Shown: positions 50,417 through 60,635 of the stretch, piece by piece | Numbering within the stretch: position 1 is the stretch's first letter | Layout of the letters: each line of letters starts with the position of its first letter | Source of the DNA: Paraburkholderia guartelaensis | GTDB lineage: Bacteria; Pseudomonadota; Gammaproteobacteria; Burkholderiales; Burkholderiaceae | Direction: 5' to 3' | DNA: 64,000 bases | NCBI RefSeq assembly: GCF_004353905.1 | Contig: NZ_SMOD01000004.1 | Location: 248,001 to 312,000 of the forward strand | Translations under genes and position numbers: made by a program | The notes under the pieces: model-generated | What the model was told of the DNA's origin: nothing | The model's database searches: none | Seen by the model: the letters and a program-made list of their open reading frames with translations, nothing else

Positions 50417-51226
50417 GTGTTGAAGATCCGCGTGCTGTCCGACCTGCATCTGGAAAACGACGAGCCCGACACGATCCCGCATGCGCAGGCCGATCTCGTC
50501 GTGCTCGCGGGCGACATCCACAATCATGGGCTGGGCTTGCGCTGGGCGGCGGAAACGTTCGATCCGCAGGTGCCGGTGGTGTACGTGCCCGGCAATCACG
50601 AGTACTACGACGGCGACCTCGGCGCGCTGGAAACGGCGATGCGCGATGCCGCTTTCACGCTCGACAACGTGCACTTTCTCAACGACGGCGTGTACGTCGA
50701 TCCCGCGGGCCGCTTTCGCGTGCTCGGCACGACGCTATGGGCCGACTTCGCACTCTTCGGCGCCGACGATGCCACGCGTGAAGCCGCCATTGCGGCAGCG
50801 ATGCGCGTGATGCTCGACTTTCGCGGATTGATTCAGGTCTCGTGGCCGGACAGCCCGCATGCAGGCGCCCGCGACTTCACGCCGGCCGACTCGCTCGCGC
50901 TCCATGCGCGTTCGCGCGCATGGCTCGAAGCGGAACTGGCGAAGCCCTTCGCGGGCGAGACGATCGTCGTCACGCACCACGCGCCGCACAAAGGGAGTCT
51001 CGCGCCACGCTACGCGGAGGATCTGGTGTCGGCGGGATTCGTGAGCGATCTCGAGGCGCTGGTGCGCGCGCCTGTCGCGCTATGGATACATGGCCACACG
51101 CATACGTGCTTCGACTACACGGTCAACGGCACGCGCGTGGTGTGCAATCCGCGCGGCTATCGAGACCGCCGCACTGGGCAGCCGGAAAATCCGGCCTTTG
51201 CGTGGGACAAGGTGGTGGAAATCTAG
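50417..51226 (+). CDS. Metallophosphoesterase
   Basis: 269 residues from a GTG with AAGGAG 9 bases upstream; the TTG one codon later is an alternative. Calcineurin-like motifs in order: SDLHLEND, VLAGDIHNHG, VPGNHEYYDG, VTHHAPHKGS, IHGHTHTCFDY, giving a full set of metal ligands for two metal ions. It would cleave phosphomono- or diesters; the substrate is unknown. It is 27 bases after the dehydrogenase gene, and probably in one operon with it. Confidence 0.9.
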   Translation: MLKIRVLSDLHLENDEPDTIPHAQADLVVLAGDIHNHGLGLRWAAETFDPQVPVVYVPGNHEYYDGDLGALETAMRDAAFTLDNVHFLNDGVYVDPAGRFRVLGTTLWADFALFGADDATREAAIAAAMRVMLDFRGLIQVSWPDSPHAGARDFTPADSLALHARSRAWLEAELAKPFAGETIVVTHHAPHKGSLAPRYAEDLVSAGFVSDLEALVRAPVALWIHGHTHTCFDYTVNGTRVVCNPRGYRDRRTGQPENPAFAWDKVVEI

Positions 51227-51248
51227 CGAGGCAAACGTGCCCGCAACT

Positions 51249-51392
51249 TTAGCGCATGCGTGCGTCGTCGCGGCGCACGCGCAGCGTGACAGGCTGGAGC
51301 TGCGCGCGACGCATGCGCAGCAGATCGCGCGATGCCGCGATGCCGATCAGGCCCATCATCACGGCGATGCCGATCATCAGATGCGTATCCAT
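51249..51392 (-). CDS. Possible small membrane protein, 47 residues
   Basis: A complete ATG frame with a GGGAA site 7 bases before it. Residues 5-20 (LMIGIAVMMGLIGIAA) are one membrane helix, followed by a strongly basic tail rich in Arg. This is the usual look of a small inner-membrane protein. It matches no family I can name. The rest of the 337-base gap 51227-51563 shows nothing else. Confidence 0.4.
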   Translation of the reverse strand: MDTHLMIGIAVMMGLIGIAASRDLLRMRRAQLQPVTLRVRRDDARMR

Positions 51393-51563
51393 TCGAGTTC
51401 CCGGTATTGGCAAAAAGTGGGTTGCGTGAAACAGTCCCGCTACCTTACCAAGTCGCCGCGCCGCCGGGCGTAAGGAAGTGTTGCCATCTGCGCAAGCTGT
51501 AACAGGCTGTCACAGCCCGCGCGCGCCTATTGCGCCTATTGACCAGGCGCAAGCGCAGCCGCC

Positions 51564-52502
51564 TCAGGTGCGCGCGAACTTCCGCAGCTCGTTCTGATCC
51601 CGCGCGAGCGTCGCAGGCATGCTCTCGCGCAGCAGTTCGACCCATGTACGGATCTTCGCGTCGAGATACTGGCGCGACGGGTACACCGCAAAGACGTTCA
51701 TCTCCTGCGACTTGTACTCCGGCAGGATCCATTGCAGCTCGCCGCTGCGCAGACCGCTGATCGCCGAATAGATCGGCAGCAGGCCGACGCCCATGCCCTC
51801 GCGCACGGCCACCGCCATCGCCTCGGCCACGTTCACCTGGAAGGTCGCCGGGCCGAGATCGATGTTGGCCTCGCCTTCGGGGCCCGTGAACTGCCACTGC
51901 GAGGTCGGGAATACGGGCGTCACCATCTGCAGGCAGGTGTGGCTCGCGAGATCGGCGGGCTTTTGCGGCACGCCGCGCTTTTCCAGATACGCCGGCGACG
52001 CAACCGCGATGCTGAACGCGCTCGTCAGCCGCTGCGACACGAAACCGGAATCCGGCAGATCGGTCGCGACCACGAGGGCCACGTCATAACCCTCGTCGAG
52101 CAGGTCCGGCATGCGCTGCGCGAGCGTGAGCTCCACGTGCACGTCCGGATAGAGCTGCTGATACTGCCCCACCGCCGGCACCACATAGTGCTGGCCGAAG
52201 CTCGTCATCGCATGGACCTTGAGCTTGCCCGAGGGGCGCGCATGCGCGTCGCCGGCTTCCGCTTCGGCCTGATCGACGTAGGCGAGTATCTGCTCGCAGC
52301 GCTGCAGGTAGCGCTCACCCGCCTCGGTGAGCGCGATGCGGCGCGTCGTGCGGTTCAGGAGGCGCGTGCGCAGATGCGCCTCCAGATCGGAGACCGCGCG
52401 CGAAGCGTAAGCCGTAGTCGTGTTCAGGTATTGCGCCGCGCCCGTGAAGCTGCCCGCCTCCACCACCCGGACGAATACACGCATGTTTTGAAGCGTATCC
52501 AT
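51564..52502 (-). CDS. LysR family transcriptional regulator
   Basis: 312 residues. N-terminal helix-turn-helix: FVRVVEAGSFTGAAQYLNTTTAYASRAVSDLEAHL. From about residue 90 the periplasmic-binding-like effector domain of LysR proteins. AGAGGA precedes the ATG. It is divergent from the efflux operon, and the 156 bases between contain tandem repeats fitting LysR binding. It should activate the efflux genes in response to an aromatic acid, by analogy with AaeR; this is inferred. Confidence 0.93.
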   Translation of the reverse strand: MDTLQNMRVFVRVVEAGSFTGAAQYLNTTTAYASRAVSDLEAHLRTRLLNRTTRRIALTEAGERYLQRCEQILAYVDQAEAEAGDAHARPSGKLKVHAMTSFGQHYVVPAVGQYQQLYPDVHVELTLAQRMPDLLDEGYDVALVVATDLPDSGFVSQRLTSAFSIAVASPAYLEKRGVPQKPADLASHTCLQMVTPVFPTSQWQFTGPEGEANIDLGPATFQVNVAEAMAVAVREGMGVGLLPIYSAISGLRSGELQWILPEYKSQEMNVFAVYPSRQYLDAKIRTWVELLRESMPATLARDQNELRKFART

Positions 52503-52526
52503 ACCAATCCTCTATCTGACACACGA

Positions 52527-52571
52527 ATTGTTTCATATTTCGTAAGATCGATTGTCTCACGTTTCGTAAAA
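52527..52571. promoter_or_regulatory. Tandem 21-base direct repeats, candidate LysR binding sites
   Basis: The repeat ATTGTTTCATATTTCGTAA(GA) at 52527-52547 returns at 52551-52571 with 17 of 21 bases the same (start to start 24 bases). Both lie between the LysR gene and the efflux operon and upstream of a -10 box, so they are likely activator sites. Confidence 0.6.
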
Positions 52572-52591
52572 ATGCCTTGCATCCTTACCGG

Positions 52592-52620
52592 TTATTCATC
52601 AATCGCGCAAAAAATATAAT
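52592..52620 (+). promoter_or_regulatory. Promoter of the efflux operon
   Basis: A perfect -10 box TATAAT at 52615-52620, with a poor -35 (TTATTC, 17-base spacer) at 52592-52597. A weak -35 with activator-type repeats upstream is usual for a LysR-controlled promoter. Transcription would begin near 52627. Confidence 0.5.
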
Positions 52621-52658
52621 AAGGCACAGTGATTCATAGCCAAGATAAGGAGTAAATC

Positions 52659-54287
52659 GTGCAGTCTCCGGTACCGAAAGGACTAGCCGCACTCACGGTT
52701 CTTACGTTCTCGTTGATAATCGCGGGCTGCGCCAGTACCGGGGGCATCGCACCGCAAGCGAAACAGGCCGAAGCCGCGCAACTCGACGCCGGCTCGGCGA
52801 TCCGCGCGGCCAACACCGACGCCGACTGGCCCGCCAGCGACTGGTGGCGCGGCTATAACGACCCTCAACTGAACGCCTGGATCGAAGCCTCCGTGGCCGG
52901 CAACCCCTCGCTTGCCGCCGCCCAGGCGCGCGTGCGCGAAGCGCGCTCGATGGTGGGCGTGGCCCAGGCCGGGCTCCTGCCGCAAATCAACGGCAGCATG
53001 TCCATCCAGCGCCAGCAATGGTCCGACAACGTCTACTACGGGCCGGGCCCGCTCGCGGGCGCGAACACGTGGAACAACACGGCCACGCTCGGCCTGTCGT
53101 ATCACCTCGACCTCTGGGGCCAGGACAAGAACAATGCCGAGCGCGCGCTGGACGTCGCGCACGCCACCGCCGCCGACGCGCGCGCGGCGCAGCTCGAACT
53201 CGAAGTCAATGTCACGCGCACCTACATCGAGATGTCGATGAACTACGCGCTGCTCGACATTGCGAAGCAAACGCTCGGCCAGCAGCAGCGCATTCTCGCG
53301 CTCGCGCAAAAGCGCCTTGCGGGCGGCATCGGCACCCAGCTCGAAGTGAGCCAGGCGCAAACGCCGCTGCCCGAGTACGAGCGCCAGATCGACGCGCTCG
53401 AAGAATCCATCGCGCTCGGCAAGAACCAGCTCGCGGCGCTCGCGGGCAAGGGCCCGGGCGCGGGTGAAGCGATCCAGCGCCCTGCGCTCTCGCTCGCGGC
53501 GCCCGCGGGTCTGCCCTCGGCGTTGCCTGCCCAGTTGATCGGCTATCGCCCCGACGTGGTCGCGGCGCGCTGGCTCGTCGCCGCGCAGGCGCGCGGCATC
53601 GACGTCGCGAAGGCCGACTTCTATCCGAACGTGAACCTGCTCGTTTCGATGGGCGGCTACGCGGCGGCCGGCCCGCTGTTCCAGTTCCTCAAGTCGATGA
53701 GCGGCAGCTATGCGGCAGGCCCCGCGTTCTCGCTGCCGATTTTCGACGGCGGACGCCTGCGCGCGCAGCTCGGCGCGCAGTCCGCCGCATACGACATCGC
53801 CGTCGATCAGTACAACCAGACGATCGTCACCGCGCTCAAGGAAATCGCCGATCAGGTGGTGCGCATGCGCTCGCTCGCGACCCAGGAAGACGACGCGCAT
53901 CGCTCGGTCGCGGCTGCGCAGCGCAACTACGATCTTGCGCAGGAAGGCTTCCGCCGTGGCTTGACCGATTACGTGAACGTGCTGATTGCGCAAACGCAGT
54001 TGTTGCGCGCACAGGAAGGCGTCGCGCACATCCAGGCCGAGCGCCTGGCCGCACATGCCACGCTCGTGGCGGCGCTGGGCGGCGGCATGATCGACGCATC
54101 GAGCGATGCCGCAGCGAAAGGCCCGACCGAAGCCGAGCAACTGCCCGCGCACGGCAAGAAGACGCGCGACGTGCCGCTCATGCCCGCGGCGCTGCTCGCG
54201 CCGCACGGCTCGCATGCTTCGTCCGGCCCTGACGCCGCCGATGCGAGTGCATCGGGCAACGCCGGCGCAACCGGCGCGGCGCACTGA
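52659..54287 (+). CDS. Outer-membrane efflux lipoprotein (NodT/OprM family)
   Basis: 542 residues from a GTG with AAGGAG 7 bases upstream. A lipoprotein signal ends in LIIAGCAS, so the cysteine near residue 24 is lipidated. The rest shows two repeats of the TolC/OprM type (ARVREARSMVGVAQAGLLPQING and the late NYDLAQEGFRRGLTDYVNVL). The Ala- and His-rich tail of about 60 residues is longer than usual. It forms the outer-membrane duct of the system with the following genes. Confidence 0.93.
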   Translation: MQSPVPKGLAALTVLTFSLIIAGCASTGGIAPQAKQAEAAQLDAGSAIRAANTDADWPASDWWRGYNDPQLNAWIEASVAGNPSLAAAQARVREARSMVGVAQAGLLPQINGSMSIQRQQWSDNVYYGPGPLAGANTWNNTATLGLSYHLDLWGQDKNNAERALDVAHATAADARAAQLELEVNVTRTYIEMSMNYALLDIAKQTLGQQQRILALAQKRLAGGIGTQLEVSQAQTPLPEYERQIDALEESIALGKNQLAALAGKGPGAGEAIQRPALSLAAPAGLPSALPAQLIGYRPDVVAARWLVAAQARGIDVAKADFYPNVNLLVSMGGYAAAGPLFQFLKSMSGSYAAGPAFSLPIFDGGRLRAQLGAQSAAYDIAVDQYNQTIVTALKEIADQVVRMRSLATQEDDAHRSVAAAQRNYDLAQEGFRRGLTDYVNVLIAQTQLLRAQEGVAHIQAERLAAHATLVAALGGGMIDASSDAAAKGPTEAEQLPAHGKKTRDVPLMPAALLAPHGSHASSGPDAADASASGNAGATGAAH

Positions 54288-54298
54288 GGCAGACGACG

Positions 54299-56545
54299 AT
54301 GCAAGCGTCCACTTCCTCACCCTCGCAGCCGGGCGGCCAGAGTCTCTACGCCGCGCTCGCCGACTGGGCGCGTACCGACGGCCTCGTCTGGATCTATCTC
54401 TTCAAGGCGATCGCCGCTGCGCTGCTCGCGCTCGGCATTGCCATGAAGCTCGATCTGCCGCAGCCGCGCACGGCCATGACCACCGTGTTCATCGTGATGC
54501 AGCCGCAAAGCGGTCCCGTGTTCGCCAAGAGCTTCTACCGGCTTTGCGGCACGCTCGTGGGCCTCGTCGTGATGCTCGCGCTGATCGGCCTCTTCGCGCA
54601 GCAGCCGGAACTCTTCATCGTCTCGACAGCGCTGTGGGTCGGCCTGTGCACCGCGGGCGCCGCGCGCAACCGCAACTTCCGTTCGTACGGCTTCGTGCTC
54701 GCGGGCTATACGGCGGCGCTCATCGGCATTCCGGCCTCGCAGCATCCCGACGGCGCGTTCATGTCGGCAATGACGCGCGTGGGTGAGATCTCGATCGGCA
54801 TCCTTTGCTCGGGCTTCGTCAGCGCGGTGGTGTTTCCGCAGTTTACGGGCGAGCTGCTGCGCTCGAACGTGCGGCGCCGTTTCTCGTCGTTCGTCGATTA
54901 CGTTTCGGCGGCGCTTGCCGGGCGTGTCGATCGTTCGCACATCGAAGCGAGCAATGCGCGCTTCGTCGCCGACGTCGTGGGTCTCGAAGCGAACCGCAGC
55001 ATGGCCGTGTTCGAGTCGCCCGACGCGCGGATGCGCTCGGGGCGCCTCGCGCGCCTGAACACCGAGTTCATGACGGTCTCCACGCGCTTTCACGCGCTGC
55101 ATCAGTTGATGAACCGTCTGCGCGCGGACGGCTCCTCGGCCACCGTCGATGCGCTCGAGCCGTACTTCCGAGAGATCGCGCCGCTGTTCGCGAAAGCGGG
55201 CGAGCCGGTGCTCACGGCCGCCGACGCGACGCACGTCTCGCAGCAACTCGACGAGTACCGCTCGGCGCTGCCGCGGCGCGTGCGCGCCACGCGTGCGGAA
55301 CTCGAAACACAAGGCGATGCACGCCTGCTCGACTTCGACACCGCCACGGAGCTGTTCTACCGCTTCGTGCACGAAATGACCGAGTACACGGCCACCTACG
55401 CCTCACTCGCCGTCGATACGCACTCGCGCGAAAAATGGATTTCGCGCTACGTACCGAAGACCAATCTGATCGCGGCGGGCGTGGCGGGACTGCGCGCGGC
55501 CATCGTGATGACGCTGCTCGGCGCGTTCTGGATCGCCACCGCGTGGCCGAGCGGCACGAACCTCGTGCTCAATGCCGCCGCGACCTGCGCGCTCGCCTCG
55601 TCCGCGCCGCAACCCTCGCGCATGGCGACGCAGATGGCGCTCGGCACCGTGCTCGCATCGGTCGTCGGCATGATTCTCACGTTCGGCGTGTTTCCGCATA
55701 TCGACGGCTTCGTCATGCTGTGCGTCGCGCTCGCCCCTGCGCTCGCGTTCGGCGTGTTCCTCACGACGCGCCCGAAGTACGCGGGCTACGGCGTGGGCTA
55801 CTGCATCTTCCTGTGCTTTCTCGCGGGGCCGGACAACGTCGTGCAGTACAACCCGAGCAGCTATATGAACGACGCGCTCGCGCTCATCGCGTCGATGGCG
55901 GTCTCGGCTTTCGCGTTCGCCGTGCTCTTGCCGCCCTCCACGCCGTGGCTGCGCCGGCGTCTGCTCGCCGACCTGCGCGGCGGCGCCGTGCAGGCTTGCC
56001 GTGCGCGCCTGAAGGGACTGCGCAACCGCTTCGAAAGCGGTGCGCGCGACCTGATGTTCCAGCTCTCGGCGATCGCCGGCAACGACGATGCACAACGCCG
56101 CGACACGATGCGCTGGCTCTTCTCGACGCTCGAAGTGGGCAACGCCGCGCTCGATCTGCGCCACGAACTGGCCACGCTGCCCGCGCATCCGCAGTACGCG
56201 CGGGGAACCGCGTGGCACGTGGCAATCGACGCAACGCTCAAGGCCGTGAGCGCGCTCTTCGATCGCCCGAGCGAGGCGCGCTACCGCGACGCGCTCGCGA
56301 CGACGCAACGCGCCATCGACGCGAGCCAGATCGTGCTGCAGGGCATATGGAAGCCCGATGCAACGAGCGCAGCCGAGCGTGGCGACATGCCTCCTCGCGA
56401 AGAGCGCCACCAGTTGCAGCGCATCCAGAGCCATCTGCATTTCATCCGCACCGCGCTCATCGACCCGCAATCGCCGCTCGCGGCGTATGCGGGCAACGAA
56501 GGCGCGAATTCTGGCGCGAGCCAAGGAGCTAACCATGCCTCGTGA
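54299..56545 (+). CDS. FUSC family inner-membrane efflux pump (fusaric acid resistance/AaeB type)
   Basis: 748 residues with two blocks of about five or six membrane helices each (about 35-195 and 395-555) and a long soluble part between. The segments TTVFIVMQPQSGPVFAKSFYRLCGTLVG and AYLTTRP-like LTTRPKYAGYGVGYCIFLCF are typical of FUSC/AaeB pumps, which export aromatic carboxylic acids. It starts 12 bases after the outer-membrane gene and its 3' end overlaps the DUF1656 gene by 11 bases. Confidence 0.93.
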   Translation: MQASTSSPSQPGGQSLYAALADWARTDGLVWIYLFKAIAAALLALGIAMKLDLPQPRTAMTTVFIVMQPQSGPVFAKSFYRLCGTLVGLVVMLALIGLFAQQPELFIVSTALWVGLCTAGAARNRNFRSYGFVLAGYTAALIGIPASQHPDGAFMSAMTRVGEISIGILCSGFVSAVVFPQFTGELLRSNVRRRFSSFVDYVSAALAGRVDRSHIEASNARFVADVVGLEANRSMAVFESPDARMRSGRLARLNTEFMTVSTRFHALHQLMNRLRADGSSATVDALEPYFREIAPLFAKAGEPVLTAADATHVSQQLDEYRSALPRRVRATRAELETQGDARLLDFDTATELFYRFVHEMTEYTATYASLAVDTHSREKWISRYVPKTNLIAAGVAGLRAAIVMTLLGAFWIATAWPSGTNLVLNAAATCALASSAPQPSRMATQMALGTVLASVVGMILTFGVFPHIDGFVMLCVALAPALAFGVFLTTRPKYAGYGVGYCIFLCFLAGPDNVVQYNPSSYMNDALALIASMAVSAFAFAVLLPPSTPWLRRRLLADLRGGAVQACRARLKGLRNRFESGARDLMFQLSAIAGNDDAQRRDTMRWLFSTLEVGNAALDLRHELATLPAHPQYARGTAWHVAIDATLKAVSALFDRPSEARYRDALATTQRAIDASQIVLQGIWKPDATSAAERGDMPPREERHQLQRIQSHLHFIRTALIDPQSPLAAYAGNEGANSGASQGANHAS

Positions 56546-56735
56546 CGTCGCGTTTCTCGACGCCTATATCCCGGCGATCGTGCTGCTCTTCATTCTGGGC
56601 GCGGCGATCACCTGGGTGCTCGATTCCGTACTGGCCAGAACCGGACTCTACCGGGTCGTGTGGCACCCGTCCCTCTTTCGCGTGAGCCTGCTCGTGGTCG
56701 TGTGCTGCGTGCTCGGTCTCGCGGTCTATCACTAA
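56535..56735 (+). CDS. DUF1656 small membrane protein (efflux accessory)
   Basis: 66 residues from MPRDVAFLDAYIPAIV, preceded by AAGGAG. Two membrane helices, with LYRVVWHPSLFRVSLLVV between, match the DUF1656 / AaeX family, small proteins encoded with FUSC pumps. It overlaps the pump gene by 11 bases in another frame and stands 41 bases before the adaptor gene. Its task in the pump is not known. Confidence 0.9.
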   Translation: MPRDVAFLDAYIPAIVLLFILGAAITWVLDSVLARTGLYRVVWHPSLFRVSLLVVVCCVLGLAVYH

Positions 56736-56775
56736 ATGCGTCACTGAATGCATCGCTGAACGAATCAACCGAATC

Positions 56776-57639
56776 ATGACAATCCGCAACCTCATTGGCT
56801 TTATCGCGACGGCCATCATCTTCGTCGTCGCCATTCTGGTCGGTCGCGTCCTGTGGGTTCACTACATGGACGAGCCGTGGACCCGCGACGGTCGCGTGCG
56901 CGCCGAAGTGGTGAACATCGCTCCCGACGTCTCAGGCGCCGTGGTCGAGCTGCCCGTGAAGGACAACCAGTTCGTGCACAAGGGCGACCTGCTCATGCAG
57001 ATCGACCCGTCGCACTATCAGATCGCCGTGGAGCAGGCCGAGGCCGCCGTGGCCGCGCGCAAGGCCGAACTGACGATGCGCCAGGACGACGCGCGCCGCC
57101 GCGCCGACATGGACAGCGAAGTGGTCTCGGCCGAAAACCGCGAGAACGCGTCGCACACGGCGAACTCGGCACAGGCGCAGTACCAGCAGGCAATCGCTGC
57201 GCTCGACGCCGCCAAGCTCAACCTCGAACGCACGCGCGTGGTCTCTCCGGTGGACGGCTACATCACAAACCTGCAGGTGTTCCAGGGCGACTACGCGATC
57301 TCGGGCCAGGCCAAGCTTGCCGTGGTGGACAGCCATTCGTTCTGGGTCTACGGCTACTTCGAGGAAACCAAGCTGCCGCACGTGAAGGTGGGCAACAAGG
57401 CCGACATCAAACTGATGAGCGGCGGCACGCTCCAGGGCCACGTCGAGAGCATCTCGCGCGGCATCTACGACCGCGACAATCCGCAAAGCCGCGAACTGCT
57501 CGCCGACGTGAACCCGACCTTCAACTGGGTGCGTCTCGCGCAGCGCGTGCCGGTGCGCATCCACATCGACAAGGTGCCGGACGACATGGTGCTCGCCGCG
57601 GGCACGACCTGCACGGTGGTCGTCAAACCGGGTACGTGA
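56776..57639 (+). CDS. HlyD-family periplasmic adaptor (AaeA-like)
   Basis: 287 residues: one N-terminal membrane helix (about 5-27), then WTRDGRVRAEVVNIAPDVSG, the lipoyl half-motifs (VVELPVKDNQFVHKGDLLMQIDP and RTRVVSPVDGYITNLQVFQGDY), a helical hairpin with Ala/Glu/Arg-rich sequence, and a beta-barrel end. It joins the FUSC pump to the outer-membrane channel. A strong terminator follows 50 bases after the stop, ending the operon. Confidence 0.93.
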   Translation: MTIRNLIGFIATAIIFVVAILVGRVLWVHYMDEPWTRDGRVRAEVVNIAPDVSGAVVELPVKDNQFVHKGDLLMQIDPSHYQIAVEQAEAAVAARKAELTMRQDDARRRADMDSEVVSAENRENASHTANSAQAQYQQAIAALDAAKLNLERTRVVSPVDGYITNLQVFQGDYAISGQAKLAVVDSHSFWVYGYFEETKLPHVKVGNKADIKLMSGGTLQGHVESISRGIYDRDNPQSRELLADVNPTFNWVRLAQRVPVRIHIDKVPDDMVLAAGTTCTVVVKPGT

Positions 57640-57690
57640 TGGAGCACTGACGGCGCGCGAAGGCCGCACGCGCCGCCAGCCGGCTACGCA

Positions 57691-57725
57691 AAAGGGGAAC
57701 GCCAGTTTGGCGTTCCCTTTTTTTG
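57691..57725 (+). terminator. Terminator of the efflux operon
   Basis: Stem GGGAACGCC/GGCGTTCCC with a 5-base loop and eight T residues on the plus strand. It lies about 52 bases past the adaptor stop. Confidence 0.9.
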
Positions 57726-57829
57726 TTGCTGCGCGCACACGGAGTGTTAGCGATTGCCGCACGTTGCCCTGACGGCGAATCGATGAGCATTGCAAAACAT
57801 TGTCTTTATCACGTTAAAGCCTATCTCGA

Positions 57830-57843
57830 TTGATACACATCAA
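57830..57843. promoter_or_regulatory. FNR/Anr box, perfect consensus
   Basis: TTGAT-ACAC-ATCAA is the full FNR/Anr/CRP-type palindrome. A possible -10 (GATTAT at 57866-57871) puts the box centre about 41 bases upstream of a start near 57878, the standard class II distance. It would bring the next gene under low-oxygen control. Confidence 0.75.
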
Positions 57844-57904
57844 CGGAGGTTTATCGAATTACTCGGATTATTCCTATTCGCCCACTTTCCCTACCACCCA
57901 CAAC

Positions 57905-58540
57905 GTGACCCCTCGCCTCCATCGAATTCACGAAATCGGCGCCATACTGCGGGCAACGCGCGACGACGGCGCGGTGCGCGCCTTGGCGCGCCGGGCGCTG
58001 GCAGGTCTCGCGAAGCGCCAGGTCCTCGCGCCGCAACGGGTTGTCGTGCTCGGCCTCGGCAATGTTCAATGGGGCGATGCCGGCGTAGGCGTTCTCGCGC
58101 TCGAGCGACTAAAGGCGGCCTGGCAATGCCCCGCACAGGTCGAACTCGTGGAAGGCGGCTCGCGCGGCCGTGCGCTCTTGCCCGTCGTCGCATCCACACA
58201 GCGTTTGATCGTGCTCGCCGCAATCGATTTCGGGCTTGCACCGGGCGCGCTGCGCGTCCTCACCGGCGATGCGGCGGCCGAACACCTCTACACGCGCCGT
58301 CCGAGCCGGCCTGGAATGGGCTTCGCCGACGCGCTCGCCTGCGCGCAGTTGAGCGGCCGCTCGCCGCGCGAGATCGTGCTGATCGGCGTGCAGCCGCAAG
58401 GCTGCGACCGTTACGGCGCGGGCTTGTCGAGCGCGGTGTGCGCGCAGCTCGATGCGACCGTCGAAGCCGCGCGGCTCTGGCTGCGCCGCTGGCGTGTCGC
58501 ACCGCTGCCGCGTCTCGAACATCCCAATATCGGCGACTGA
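57905..58540 (+). CDS. Hydrogenase-maturation-protease homologue (HyaD/HybD family), ligand residues lost
   Basis: 211 residues from a GTG at 57905; a TTG at 57830 lies inside the FNR box and is rejected, but the start is not certain. The core is VVVLGLGNVQWGDAGVGV, VELVEGGSRGRALLP, LIVLAAIDFGLAPGALR and SRPGMGFADALA, close to HyaD by my memory of that protein. In HyaD/HybD the nickel-sensing residues are Glu (DEG/DEA), Asp (LDAID/IADAI) and His (SLHQ/SPHQ); here these are Ala (GDAG), Ala (LAAID) and Pro. Protease activity by the known mechanism is thus unlikely. No hydrogenase gene is near. Confidence 0.82.
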   Translation: MTPRLHRIHEIGAILRATRDDGAVRALARRALAGLAKRQVLAPQRVVVLGLGNVQWGDAGVGVLALERLKAAWQCPAQVELVEGGSRGRALLPVVASTQRLIVLAAIDFGLAPGALRVLTGDAAAEHLYTRRPSRPGMGFADALACAQLSGRSPREIVLIGVQPQGCDRYGAGLSSAVCAQLDATVEAARLWLRRWRVAPLPRLEHPNIGD

Positions 58541-58717
58541 GCGCCACGCACGCGTTGCGCGAGCCCGGCGGGCGCGCCGCATGCGCCCGTGTCTGGAAGT
58601 CTGCGGGGGAACCCGCGGGAGAACCCGCGTTGCCCGCGCGCATTGCACTGCACTATCCTGAAAAACTGCGCCAGATCCGGCCAACGGCTGCACCATCAGC
58701 ACGGGAGGAAGGTAGTC

Positions 58718-60616
<1,899 letters not shown>

Positions 60617-60635
60617 GGCCCGCGCGTGCGCCCGC

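Noticed and set aside
57830..57904. TTG start giving a longer hydrogenase-protease homologue
   Set aside because: The TTG is the first half-site of the FNR box, so transcription must begin downstream of it.
58590..58640. Repeated AACCCGCG segments before prpE
   Set aside because: Only two or three short GC-rich copies; most likely low complexity rather than an operator or CRISPR-like array.
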